Origin: Sphingobacterium chungjuense
GTDB lineage: Bacteria > Bacteroidota > Bacteroidia > Sphingobacteriales > Sphingobacteriaceae
DNA: 64,000 nucleotides
Direction of reading: 5' to 3'
NCBI RefSeq assembly: GCF_011316935.1
Contig: NZ_WLYS01000005.1
Span: forward strand, 154,860 to 218,859
A model generated the notes under the pieces. It ran no database searches and was not told the DNA's origin. It saw only the letters and a program-made list of their open reading frames with translations. Positions within the stretch are counted from its first letter, which is position 1, and every line of letters begins with the position of its first letter. Of this stretch, positions 18,375-26,624 are shown in pieces. Position numbers and translations under genes: made by a program.

Positions 18375-20357
18375 ATGAAAAAGTTTATTTACTTACTCAC
18401 CATTTTGGGAACACTAGGTTTGGTTAGCTGTAATGACAAAATTTTGGAAGATAAGCCCGGAAATATGATGTTACGAGTCGATGTACAAGGTGTTTCTGAG
18501 GCGTTAGATATTGAATCAAATTCTGCTCCTCGATCAGCTACTGTCAGAAATACGTCCTCAACGGTTCCAAGTAATACCAATGGTTTCCATGTAGATTTCT
18601 CGATATCTCAGGATGCTATAGTGCCCAATTCTGAATTTACATCATCGGCAAATTCACAAAATGACTATAAACAGCGTGCATCTACAATAAATAGAGCTAC
18701 CCAACCTATGCAAACTGGATATACGTACCGAATTCTACTATATAATAAAAATACAGGACAGCTTTGGAAGACTGAGCAAGGCACTTCAGGTACAGCATTA
18801 TCAATAGAAGGTCAGACAGGCGAGAGCTATTTGTGGTACGCCTATTCTTACAACAATGATGATATGTTACCTGAACCAGCAAACATTGCAAATCCATCAG
18901 TAGAAACGTCTATTGTTAAAGATTTTCTCTATGCAACAGGCGAGATCAATATACCTGCAAATTCGGAAATAGACTACAACCTCCCGATTACTTTTGACCA
19001 CAAGGTAACACAAATTCGTGTAAAAATAGATGCTACAGTACTAGCAAGATTCGCAAGAATTGATAATCTAAATGCATCATTTGATAATAATAGCTATATT
19101 AAAAAAGGTCTATTTAGTATAAGGGATAATCAAACAACGAATATTGAAGTGGTTCCCACGGAAACTATTTTCAACGCATCATCATCTAATGATACTTGGG
19201 AAGCTAACTATTATACTATTGATCCTTCAGCTGTAAGTTCCTATAAAATCATTATTAATGATTTACCTGTAAAATTCGATGGCGTAAGTGAAGATATCTC
19301 AGAAAGAAATCTTGCAACATATTTTGGATCAGCTAATAAACCAACCTTTACCAGTAACTTTGCCGCTCCTGTTGTTGGACAACGACTTTCAACGACGCTG
19401 CGGCTAAATTATCAAGTAGCGCCATTACGCATTTTACATATTTCAAATAATACCAGCTATGGTTATGCACTTCAACAAGGGCCATCGTGGGACTTTTTAA
19501 ATTCAAAAGTGAACTTTGGCGACTTACCGGAAAGTATTGTAAAAATGGGGGTGTGGGCTCCTGGACAAGGTAGTTGGTCCGGTGGAAATCAGACAGACAA
19601 TAAATCACAGAACTGGATACAATTTGCAGCTACAACTGCATTTGATAACCAACTAGCAAGCAGATTGGCCGCAACAAACACAACAAACAGGCCGGACATA
19701 GTTATTCTAGGATATAACATGACTAGTGTACGACCAGTTGTAGCTCAGGCATTAAATTCTTATTTAAATGATAAGGGGGTTGTCATTATGCTGCTTCAAG
19801 ACGCTGCGAACGCTTATACGCAATCATTTTTCAACACTATGTTTGGAGTTTCAAACATAGGCACCAATTCAAGCGGAAGTAGTGGAGCAATGTACCCCAT
19901 AGAAGGGGTTGATCCAGATGATGAAATATTAAATGGACCTTTCGGAGATGTTCGAGGAAGACACTGGGGAGAAGATGCCGGTACGACACTAGGGATTACA
20001 AATTTACCTTTATCTGCAGTCACGGTTTACTCGTATGGTAATGCTATTAATAGATCATCGGTAGCCACTAGAGTTACGATGTTTAAACACAATACTAAAA
20101 GTTTCTTTTATATAGGAGATGGTGGTTTCGTCTCTTACAACGGAGGGAATAGCAATACGATCTGCCCTTTTAATTATGATCCTGTTGCAAAGAAACCATT
20201 ACCAAAGTCTTACGGTAACGCGGGCTCTGGATATTCAGCAGGATCATTAGGTGCTTACAATAGCATTGTCATGGCTAATGTAATGGCTTGGGCAGTTGAA
20301 AAAGCCGAGCTTGAAGGTGTTAGGACATGGAAATATGCAGGGCCTCCAACACCTTAA
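18375..20357 (+). CDS. Lipoprotein, fimbrillin-like plus amidotransferase-like, copy 1
   Basis: 660 residues with a lipoprotein signal (lipobox LVSC, Cys19), so exported and lipidated. Residues ~30-345 look like a fimbrillin/Mfa-type beta domain: PGNMMLRVDVQGV, GYTYRILLYNKNTGQLW, and an ITFDHKVTQIRVKID strand. Residues ~350-655 look like a Rossmann-type domain resembling ThuA/class I amidotransferase folds: LRILHIS, then RPDIVILGYN, then a helix and GVVIMLLQDAAN, and later FFYIGDGGFVSYNGG. I see no Cys-His-Glu triad, so catalysis is doubtful. The protein is collinear with the one at 21419. The gene lies 24 bp after a small gene and is followed by a hairpin. The fold assignments are pattern-based and moderate; the function is unknown. 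Confidence 0.7.
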   Translation: MKKFIYLLTILGTLGLVSCNDKILEDKPGNMMLRVDVQGVSEALDIESNSAPRSATVRNTSSTVPSNTNGFHVDFSISQDAIVPNSEFTSSANSQNDYKQRASTINRATQPMQTGYTYRILLYNKNTGQLWKTEQGTSGTALSIEGQTGESYLWYAYSYNNDDMLPEPANIANPSVETSIVKDFLYATGEINIPANSEIDYNLPITFDHKVTQIRVKIDATVLARFARIDNLNASFDNNSYIKKGLFSIRDNQTTNIEVVPTETIFNASSSNDTWEANYYTIDPSAVSSYKIIINDLPVKFDGVSEDISERNLATYFGSANKPTFTSNFAAPVVGQRLSTTLRLNYQVAPLRILHISNNTSYGYALQQGPSWDFLNSKVNFGDLPESIVKMGVWAPGQGSWSGGNQTDNKSQNWIQFAATTAFDNQLASRLAATNTTNRPDIVILGYNMTSVRPVVAQALNSYLNDKGVVIMLLQDAANAYTQSFFNTMFGVSNIGTNSSGSSGAMYPIEGVDPDDEILNGPFGDVRGRHWGEDAGTTLGITNLPLSAVTVYSYGNAINRSSVATRVTMFKHNTKSFFYIGDGGFVSYNGGNSNTICPFNYDPVAKKPLPKSYGNAGSGYSAGSLGAYNSIVMANVMAWAVEKAELEGVRTWKYAGPPTP

Positions 20358-20430
20358 ATCGATGCATTCATACTAATTTTACAGCCAAATGATTGGTGTA
20401 AAAGAATGAATTTTCAAAGGTTATATCCAC

Positions 20431-20473
20431 AAAAGGACAAGAGAATTTCATAACAGAATTCTTTTGTCTTTTT
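20431..20473 (+). terminator. Terminator after module copy 1
   Basis: Arms 20431-20447 and 20457-20473 pair over 17 positions (two G-U), with a nine-base loop, and the 3' arm ends in five T. It is A/T-rich but long, and equals in position and core (GAATT/AATTC) the hairpin after copy 2. Confidence 0.65.
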
Positions 20474-21188
20474 GAACAATTTACATCAGTAACAAATACA
20501 TCAATCAATCTCTTTTGACGGTACTACAAATTATACTTAGTGCTCCCTATCTTTTAAAGTATAGTATAAATTATGATCTTTTTTAAGAATAAAGAAATAA
20601 TTGTCGACTTGACTGTAATCAAAACATCAATAAAAAAGCTAAAAATTATCAAAAAGTAATGTCAGATAAACGTCTTGTTTATAAAATAATTTACATGCGT
20701 TGACATTGCCAACATAATTATCCCATCATATACAAATACTTACAAATAAACCAAAGCATGGGATTTTTCACAGAATCTATAATCACAATTTTTTCTACTT
20801 ATATAGCATTAAATTTGTTGTAAATTTATTAAAATAGAAATTAATTGTACATAATTTGGAAATTTTTAATATTCTTCACTTACTTCAATAAGTATATTTT
20901 CCCTATTCAGTAAACTCATAAAATAGCCTTAAAATAATGATAAAACCTGATTTGATGCTGTAGTCTTAACCCTACAAATCGAAATTATATTAACACTTGC
21001 GCCAGTAAAGTATCAATAAACTACAGATATTTGCCTTCTATAAATGTTTAGTTTGATTAAAATATTTTCAAATATTTATAGAGGGAAAAATATATACATC
21101 CTTAAAATCAAATTGATTGGATTTACAAGCATCAACTTGTAGATAAAAAACATTTTTTCTTCTTGTAAAACAAATTCAATCACATAAA
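20474..21188. other. AT-rich intergenic region between the two modules
   Basis: About 715 bp of strongly A/T-rich DNA. I see no reading frame worth calling and no RNA gene. It contains the 26-nt motif shared with the copy 1 upstream region (21014-21039). The rest has little visible similarity to the copy 1 upstream DNA. Confidence 0.6.
21014..21039 (+). promoter_or_regulatory. Motif shared upstream of both duplicated modules (copy 2)
   Basis: CAATAAACTACA followed by GATATTTGCCTTCT, matching 22 of 26 bases of 17978-18003. It is 175 bp before the small gene, close to the 199 bp of copy 1, in otherwise dissimilar DNA. It is a candidate promoter or regulator site. Confidence 0.45.
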
Positions 21189-21392
21189 ATGGATTTAAAT
21201 AAAAAAAGTAAACGTATTACAACAGGTGTTTATAAAAAACACTATTTGTCACCATCAATTTCAGTCACTTTAATCACGATGGAATCAGCCTTTGCAGCAG
21301 GTTCAATAGTCAATATAAAGGTGGAAGACAATAACATACCATATGTCGTAGAATGGGAAGAAAGGCAATCAGAGCAGACTTGGAATTTTTAA
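21189..21392 (+). CDS. Small protein of the duplicated module, copy 2
   Basis: 67 residues: a longer basic start (MDLNKKSKRITTGVYKKHYL), then SPSISVTLIT, MESAFAAGS, a variable stretch, and the ending VVEWEERQSEQTWNF. It shares with the 57-residue protein of copy 1 the Y-L-x-P, M-E-S-x-F-x-A-G-S, W-x-E-R and terminal W-N-F elements. It has no obvious cleavage site, though the hydrophobic part followed by A-A-G-S could act as an export signal. It stands 26 bp before its lipoprotein gene, nearly the same gap as in copy 1. The function is not known. Confidence 0.8.
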   Translation: MDLNKKSKRITTGVYKKHYLSPSISVTLITMESAFAAGSIVNIKVEDNNIPYVVEWEERQSEQTWNF

Positions 21393-21418
21393 TCAAAACA
21401 TCATATAGGTTATATAGT

Positions 21419-23422
21419 ATGAAAGCTCTTATTTATATATTCGGCATCATAGGCACAATTTGTTTGGCAGGTTGTTCGAAGGATTATTCCGTAGCACAAG
21501 TAGGGAATATGATGTTAAGAATCGATGTTGCGGGTGTAACAGAAAGTATTGTTGTCGCTAACGCCGCCAATTCTAGAGCCACCACAAATACTACATTCAG
21601 CAATATTTCGCGGACTTCTACCACTACTATGAACAATGATAATGGAGGGTTTTATGTAGATCATGTTATGAGTCAAACTTCTGTAGGCTCCAATGTCGAA
21701 AACATCCGAGCCGCATCAGCAGAGGTTACTGATTCCGATAGATCATCGACTATAAATCGTGCGGCTATTCCTATGCAAAATGGATACAGATACAGAATTT
21801 TATTATACAATAGAAACAGCGGACAACTTTGGCGTACAGTTCAAGGCACTGCAGGCACACCTTTGTCAATGGAGGGACAGACAGGTGAGACTTACCTGTG
21901 GTACGCCTATTCTTACAACGACAGCGAGGCTTTACCAGAACCGGCAAACACGAATAATCCATCCATTGAAACATCTATTAATAGAGATTTTTTGTATGCA
22001 AGTGGTGAGATAACTATTCCTACAAATACGCAAGATGATTATAATCTTAGTATTGTCTTCGAGCGTAAAGTCACGCAAGTACATATAAAGATAGATGCCA
22101 CAGTATTAGCTAGGTTTGCTACGATCAATAATCTTAACGCCGCATTCGACAGGAATGATTACTTGAAAAAGGGAGTGTTTAGCATCCGAAGCAATCAAAT
22201 GAACGCAGTTGAAGCAGTACCTACTGAAGTTATTTTCAATGCTCCATCTTCAGATAATACTTGGGAAAGAATCTATTATACTGTGGATCCGGCATCAGTA
22301 AGTACATATAATGTAGTGATAAATGATCTACCCGTAAGATTTGATGGTGTTCGTGAAGATATTTCACAGCGAAATTTAGCAACCTATTTCGGCGCAGCTA
22401 ATAGACCGACTTTTACCAATGAATTTGAAAATGCAGCGATCGGCCAACGCTTATCAAGTATCTTAAATCTTAATTATCGAGTCTCTCCTTTACGAATCTT
22501 ACATATTTCGAGTGGGGCGTCCTATGGTTATGCTTTAGAAAGAGGTCCAGCTTGGGATTTCTTAAATGCCTCAGAGAATTTTGGAGATCTTCCAGAAAGT
22601 ATCGTCAAAATGGACTCTTGGTCACCAGGATTAGGTAGTTGGGCAGGAGGAAATCGTACGCAAAATGCCGCTGAAAATCGGATGTTGTATGCCGCTACAG
22701 CTGCTTTCGACAATCGATTGACGGCTAGATTGGCTGCTACCAATAATACAAACAGACCTGATATCGTGATCATAGGGTACAATATGATTAACATACGACC
22801 AGCAGTAGCTCGAGCGTTAAATAATTATTTAGACAATAACGGTGTCGTCATCATGATGCTGCAGGACGCCGCAAATAACAATACACGATCATTTTTCAAT
22901 ACGATGTTTGGAGTTTCAAACATTGGCGCTATTAGTAATGGTACCGCTGGAGCGATGTATCCGATTGTAGGTAATGATCCAAATGACAAAATATTGAATG
23001 GCCCATTCGGGGATGTCCGTGGACGGCATTGGGGTGAAGATGCAGGAACCACGCTCGGACTTACAAACATTCCATTGTCTCAAGTCACCGTATATTCAAA
23101 TGGCAATGCTATCAACAGGTCATCACTAGCCAATAGGGTTACGATGTTTAAACACAACACTAAAAATTTCTTCTTTATTGGAGATGGTGGGTTCGTATCG
23201 TACAACGGGGGTCGAAGCTTCGTTATTTGCCCATTTAATTATGATACACGTGCGAAGCGACCTCTACCTAAAGCATATGGTAATGCTGGCTCTGGCTATT
23301 CAGCTGGCTCGAGGAATGCGTACAATAGCGTAGTCATTGCGAATGTAATGGCTTGGGCTGTAGAGCGAGCCGAATTGCAAGGTATAAGACAATGGAGATA
23401 CGCCGCACCACCAAGGCCATAA
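21419..23422 (+). CDS. Lipoprotein, fimbrillin-like plus amidotransferase-like, copy 2
   Basis: 667 residues from the ATG at 21419, chosen because it starts the lipoprotein signal (MKALIYIF, lipobox LAGC, Cys19) and keeps the same 26-bp gap from the small gene as in copy 1; the frame is open upstream. The domain order is that of the first copy: fimbrillin-like ~30-350 (VGNMMLRIDVAGV, GYRYRILLYNRNSGQLW) and an amidotransferase-like fold ~355-660 (LRILHIS, RPDIVIIGYN, GVVIMMLQDAANN, FFFIGDGGFVSYNGG). The C-terminal half is the most conserved between the copies, including blocks such as GPFGDVRGRHWGEDAGTTLG. Copy 2 has more Arg where copy 1 has Lys, so the copies have diverged under constraint. 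The role is unknown; surface attachment or polymer assembly is inferred. Confidence 0.7.
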   Translation: MKALIYIFGIIGTICLAGCSKDYSVAQVGNMMLRIDVAGVTESIVVANAANSRATTNTTFSNISRTSTTTMNNDNGGFYVDHVMSQTSVGSNVENIRAASAEVTDSDRSSTINRAAIPMQNGYRYRILLYNRNSGQLWRTVQGTAGTPLSMEGQTGETYLWYAYSYNDSEALPEPANTNNPSIETSINRDFLYASGEITIPTNTQDDYNLSIVFERKVTQVHIKIDATVLARFATINNLNAAFDRNDYLKKGVFSIRSNQMNAVEAVPTEVIFNAPSSDNTWERIYYTVDPASVSTYNVVINDLPVRFDGVREDISQRNLATYFGAANRPTFTNEFENAAIGQRLSSILNLNYRVSPLRILHISSGASYGYALERGPAWDFLNASENFGDLPESIVKMDSWSPGLGSWAGGNRTQNAAENRMLYAATAAFDNRLTARLAATNNTNRPDIVIIGYNMINIRPAVARALNNYLDNNGVVIMMLQDAANNNTRSFFNTMFGVSNIGAISNGTAGAMYPIVGNDPNDKILNGPFGDVRGRHWGEDAGTTLGLTNIPLSQVTVYSNGNAINRSSLANRVTMFKHNTKNFFFIGDGGFVSYNGGRSFVICPFNYDTRAKRPLPKAYGNAGSGYSAGSRNAYNSVVIANVMAWAVERAELQGIRQWRYAAPPRP

Positions 23423-23496
23423 TTCTAACCAAAAGTTTTGAATACCATTGGTCAGCCGCAGTCCTAGGCACTATATTAAATAAAAGTCGTCAATGT

Positions 23497-23532
23497 GAGA
23501 GGAGGGAATTCATTTCAGAATTCTCTCTTTTC
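23497..23532 (+). terminator. Terminator after module copy 2
   Basis: Arms 23497-23511 and 23518-23532 pair over 15 positions with three G-U, around a six-base loop, with a T-rich 3' arm. The inner GAATTC-containing stem matches the hairpin after copy 1. Confidence 0.65.
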
Positions 23533-23652
23533 TGTAGTACCTACTGTCAAGCATCTGAATTTCGACGAGATGATTAGAATGATACAATGCAAAAAATTGT
23601 TAACTTCATACATCCACAAGCGTACTATTTTGCTTTTAGTCTTATTCACAAA

Positions 23653-24798
23653 ATGATGCATCCTCAACACTTCCTATTCGCATTTATTCCAGCTATTCTC
23701 CTTTTTTTTGGCCATGTTAATGAATCCAGTGCACAGCATAAGGGTCTACTTCCGGGTTTTGATGCCATTGAATGTGAGGAAATTTTAAAATTGAACAAAG
23801 CATTGCTGGACACCGTGTCAGACAACAAGTTTGAAGACATGTTGGCCGGTTATAGCATGTATTATCGCTCACCAAGCGTTGGTCTCGACAATCGAGCAGA
23901 CGTCTGGATCAGAAATGATTCTACCGTGGTATTAATTATCCGAGGCACGACCCGGAAGCAAGAATCCATCTTGGCCGATTTTTACTGCGCCATGATACCT
24001 GCAAGCGGCAGCATACAAATGCAGAAGGGTCACGATTTTTCCTATACATTAGCTAGGGATGATCGCGCTGCCGTGCATGCGGGTTTTTTGATAGGTTTTG
24101 TTTATCTCGCCGATCATCTGGAGAATACATTGCAGCAGTTGTATGCTGCTGGCTATCGGCAATATATTGTAGGTGGGCACTCTCAAGGCGGTGCGTTGAG
24201 TTATTATTTCAGTGCATGGCTAATGCAAAAGCGTGAACACGGTGAGATGAAAGATATTTCGGTAAAAACATACGCTAGTGCGGCACCAAAAATGGGGAAC
24301 AGGTATTTTGCCTACGATTATGATAATGCAAATCGATCGGAGTGGAGCTTCAGCATTGTTAATACGGCCGATGCCATACCAGAAATGCCATTGACAACGC
24401 AGCAGTTAGATATTGATATGAATGAACCAAACCCGATCGTCGGATTATACACCCGCATAGACAATTTACCATTCTTCAAACGATTCTTCTTAAAGCGATC
24501 ATTCAACATAATGAAGAAGCGCGCAAAAAAATCATCTGATGCCTACCAAAAATATTTAGGGAAATATACCGGTCGCTTTATCACCCGTTTTTTACCCGAA
24601 CTAAAAATCCCCGAACCCGTCAAAACGACTTATTTCCAACGTCCGGGTGTGCCAATCATTTTATCCGCCAACAAAGCATACTCCGATTTCTTTGCGGACA
24701 ACGCACGCTATTTTCACCACGGTATTGATACCTATCGTTTTTTACTGCGACAATATTATGATGGTTTAGACGAGTATGCACCTTTTGTAAAAAGGTAA
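23653..24798 (+). CDS. Exported class 3 lipase family protein
   Basis: About 381 residues from the ATG at 23653 (or the next codon), which starts a normal Sec signal (HPQHFLFAFIPAILLFFGHV, cleavage near SSAQ); the frame extends 22 codons further up. The alpha/beta-hydrolase elbow is GGHSQGG with Ser ~177. The preceding VVLIIRGTTRKQ and AAVHAGFLIGFVYL, and the following ASAAPKMGNRYFAYDYD and NTADAIPEMP (Asp), fit the lipase class 3 fold. It should hydrolyse acylglycerols or related esters in the periplasm or outside. It lies directly upstream of the sigma/anti-sigma/SusCD/phospholipase block, in the same direction, which suggests a shared lipid-use role. Confidence 0.85.
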   Translation: MMHPQHFLFAFIPAILLFFGHVNESSAQHKGLLPGFDAIECEEILKLNKALLDTVSDNKFEDMLAGYSMYYRSPSVGLDNRADVWIRNDSTVVLIIRGTTRKQESILADFYCAMIPASGSIQMQKGHDFSYTLARDDRAAVHAGFLIGFVYLADHLENTLQQLYAAGYRQYIVGGHSQGGALSYYFSAWLMQKREHGEMKDISVKTYASAAPKMGNRYFAYDYDNANRSEWSFSIVNTADAIPEMPLTTQQLDIDMNEPNPIVGLYTRIDNLPFFKRFFLKRSFNIMKKRAKKSSDAYQKYLGKYTGRFITRFLPELKIPEPVKTTYFQRPGVPIILSANKAYSDFFADNARYFHHGIDTYRFLLRQYYDGLDEYAPFVKR

Positions 24799-24913
24799 AC
24801 GATACTCTAGTAATCGTCTTCAGAATTACGGTATTCATCAAGAGTTAATATGCACTTAATCCGCATATAATACTAATAGATCAATTTTGGTGCTGACCAT
24901 ACAAAAGCACGTC

Positions 24914-25480
24914 ATGGTATCATGTGATTTCGATTTTGATCTTCTTTATAAAGAACACGCAGCAACATTACTGAATATTGCCATCCGTAAGTTGGGCGAT
25001 AAAGATCAAGCAATGGATGTGGTACAAGATTTATTTGTCGATCTTTGGCAGCGCAAATCCATGATCAACATTACTTCCGAACCGCGGAATTACTTGATCT
25101 CAGCGCTTTACCATAAAATATTCCAGCATTTCCGAAAAGTCGGTGTCAATGATAAACATATCGCCCATTTTACCTTATTGCAAACTGTTGATCACGAACA
25201 GCTGGAAGAAGCGGAGTTAGAGGAAAATCATGAATCGATGATCCAACACATTGACCACTCCGTAACGCAGATGCCTCCCCGCATGCGTAGGATATTCCAA
25301 TTGAAGTATTACCAATCTTATTCCAATCAGGAGATTGCTTCTTTACTCGGTATATCCAATCAAACAGTCAAAAACCAACTCTGCAAGTCACTCGATCAGG
25401 TCAGGAAAGAACTAGCCGAAAAGAAGGTGCATGATACGGTTTTCCTATTGCCGATGCTCTCGTACTTCCTGCTACGATAG
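24914..25480 (+). CDS. ECF RNA polymerase sigma factor
   Basis: 188 residues from the ATG at 24914; a TTG nine codons earlier is also open but less likely. Region 2 is LYKEHAATLLNIAIRKLGDKDQAMDVVQDLFVDLW in two pieces (residues ~10-45), and region 4 is MPPRMRRIFQLKYYQSYSNQ, then EIASLLGISNQTVKNQL (~120-165). This is the Bacteroidota sigma-70 family group paired with FecR anti-sigmas. The FecR-type gene follows 84 bp later. It should activate the SusCD block when the receptor signals that its substrate is bound. Confidence 0.92.
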   Translation: MVSCDFDFDLLYKEHAATLLNIAIRKLGDKDQAMDVVQDLFVDLWQRKSMINITSEPRNYLISALYHKIFQHFRKVGVNDKHIAHFTLLQTVDHEQLEEAELEENHESMIQHIDHSVTQMPPRMRRIFQLKYYQSYSNQEIASLLGISNQTVKNQLCKSLDQVRKELAEKKVHDTVFLLPMLSYFLLR

Positions 25481-25564
25481 GTGTTTTTAAATTAAGATAA
25501 AGTTGATCTTTTCTTAATACCAATTCTATGGTACGATCGCATCGTTTGAGCTACTACCATATGT

Positions 25565-26617
25565 ATGTCCAAACAATCGCCCGAATTACAACAGTTGATC
25601 CAGCGCTATCTGGAAGGAAAGTGTACTGCCGAAGAAAAAGTCCAACTACAACACTGGATAGCATCTTTGAAAGTTTCCGACGAATCGGCCACCACAGAAG
25701 ATCTGCTTCGACTTAGAGACCGTATTGATCGCATTACCCAACCAGACGAAGTACGTGTAAAAAGAATCCAATGGCCAACCAAGTATGGTGCCGCAGCAGC
25801 TTTACTATGCATAGGCGTAGCAAGTTTCTATGTATTGCGTAATAGCCTAGTTTACAAAAAGCACACCGCATCACAGATTGTCGAATCGAAATTTTCTGAC
25901 GGTGTAAATCGACTACGTGTATACCACAATCATGGCAGTGATAACAGATCCGTCATGCTCTCCGATGGCAGTAGCGTCACCTTGACACCACAGAGTAGCA
26001 TTCACTTTCTCGACAATTTTGAAGCCGATAATCGCCAAGTAACATTGTCCGGAAAAGCACGATTTGATGTGGCTAAAGATGCGTCGCGTCCATTCTCGGT
26101 CATCACGGGAGATATTCATACTACAGCACTCGGAACGGTGTTCTGGGTTACCCGTTTACACCATGAATCGCTTCCCATCGTAGAGCTTCTGTCCGGAAAA
26201 ATAGCCATCACTAAAAAATCCAGTTTGGGCAATCGAGAATTGCTCGTTACACTAAATCCAGGTGATAGATGGGATAGCAAAGGATTACACCTCGCGCCAA
26301 ATACCATACAGAAACCAGAAGCCAGCATCAAGAAAGCGCCTGCACAAGAAGCAGAAGTAGTCATGTTAGGCTTTCACCACACTCCATTAAGAGAAGTTTT
26401 CGACACGCTTGCGGCACATTTCCAAACCCAATTCTCCTATTCAGAAAGCGACTTGGAGGGGATGACTTTCTACGGTAATTATACGGACAAAGTTGTCTTG
26501 GACGATATCATCAAGCACATAATGTTGACCCACGAAATACAGATTACTTATCAAGAAGATACCGCTACGTATGTCGTATCTATACCATCCAATCTCCAAA
26601 CAAACGATCAAATTTAA
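25565..26617 (+). CDS. FecR-family anti-sigma factor with DUF4974
   Basis: 350 residues. The cytoplasmic N-terminal ~75 residues (LIQRYLEGKCTAEEKVQLQHWI) hold the sigma factor; one membrane segment follows at ~79-96 (GAAAALLCIGVASFYVL). The periplasmic FecR domain at ~115-220 has VMLSDGSSVTLTPQSSIHF, then VTLSGKARFDVAKDASRPF. The C-terminal DUF4974 (~265-345) has VVMLGFHHTPLREVFDTLA, resembling a secretin/TonB short domain, and contacts the SusC signalling region. It relays occupancy of the outer-membrane transporter to the sigma factor. Its stop is 7 bp before the SusC start. Confidence 0.93.
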   Translation: MSKQSPELQQLIQRYLEGKCTAEEKVQLQHWIASLKVSDESATTEDLLRLRDRIDRITQPDEVRVKRIQWPTKYGAAAALLCIGVASFYVLRNSLVYKKHTASQIVESKFSDGVNRLRVYHNHGSDNRSVMLSDGSSVTLTPQSSIHFLDNFEADNRQVTLSGKARFDVAKDASRPFSVITGDIHTTALGTVFWVTRLHHESLPIVELLSGKIAITKKSSLGNRELLVTLNPGDRWDSKGLHLAPNTIQKPEASIKKAPAQEAEVVMLGFHHTPLREVFDTLAAHFQTQFSYSESDLEGMTFYGNYTDKVVLDDIIKHIMLTHEIQITYQEDTATYVVSIPSNLQTNDQI

Positions 26618-26624
26618 CAAACCA

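Noticed and set aside
18375..23422. Calling the C-terminal halves active glutamine amidotransferases
   Set aside because: No nucleophilic cysteine in a G-x-C-x-G elbow and no clear His-Glu pair; only the fold-like strand pattern fits.
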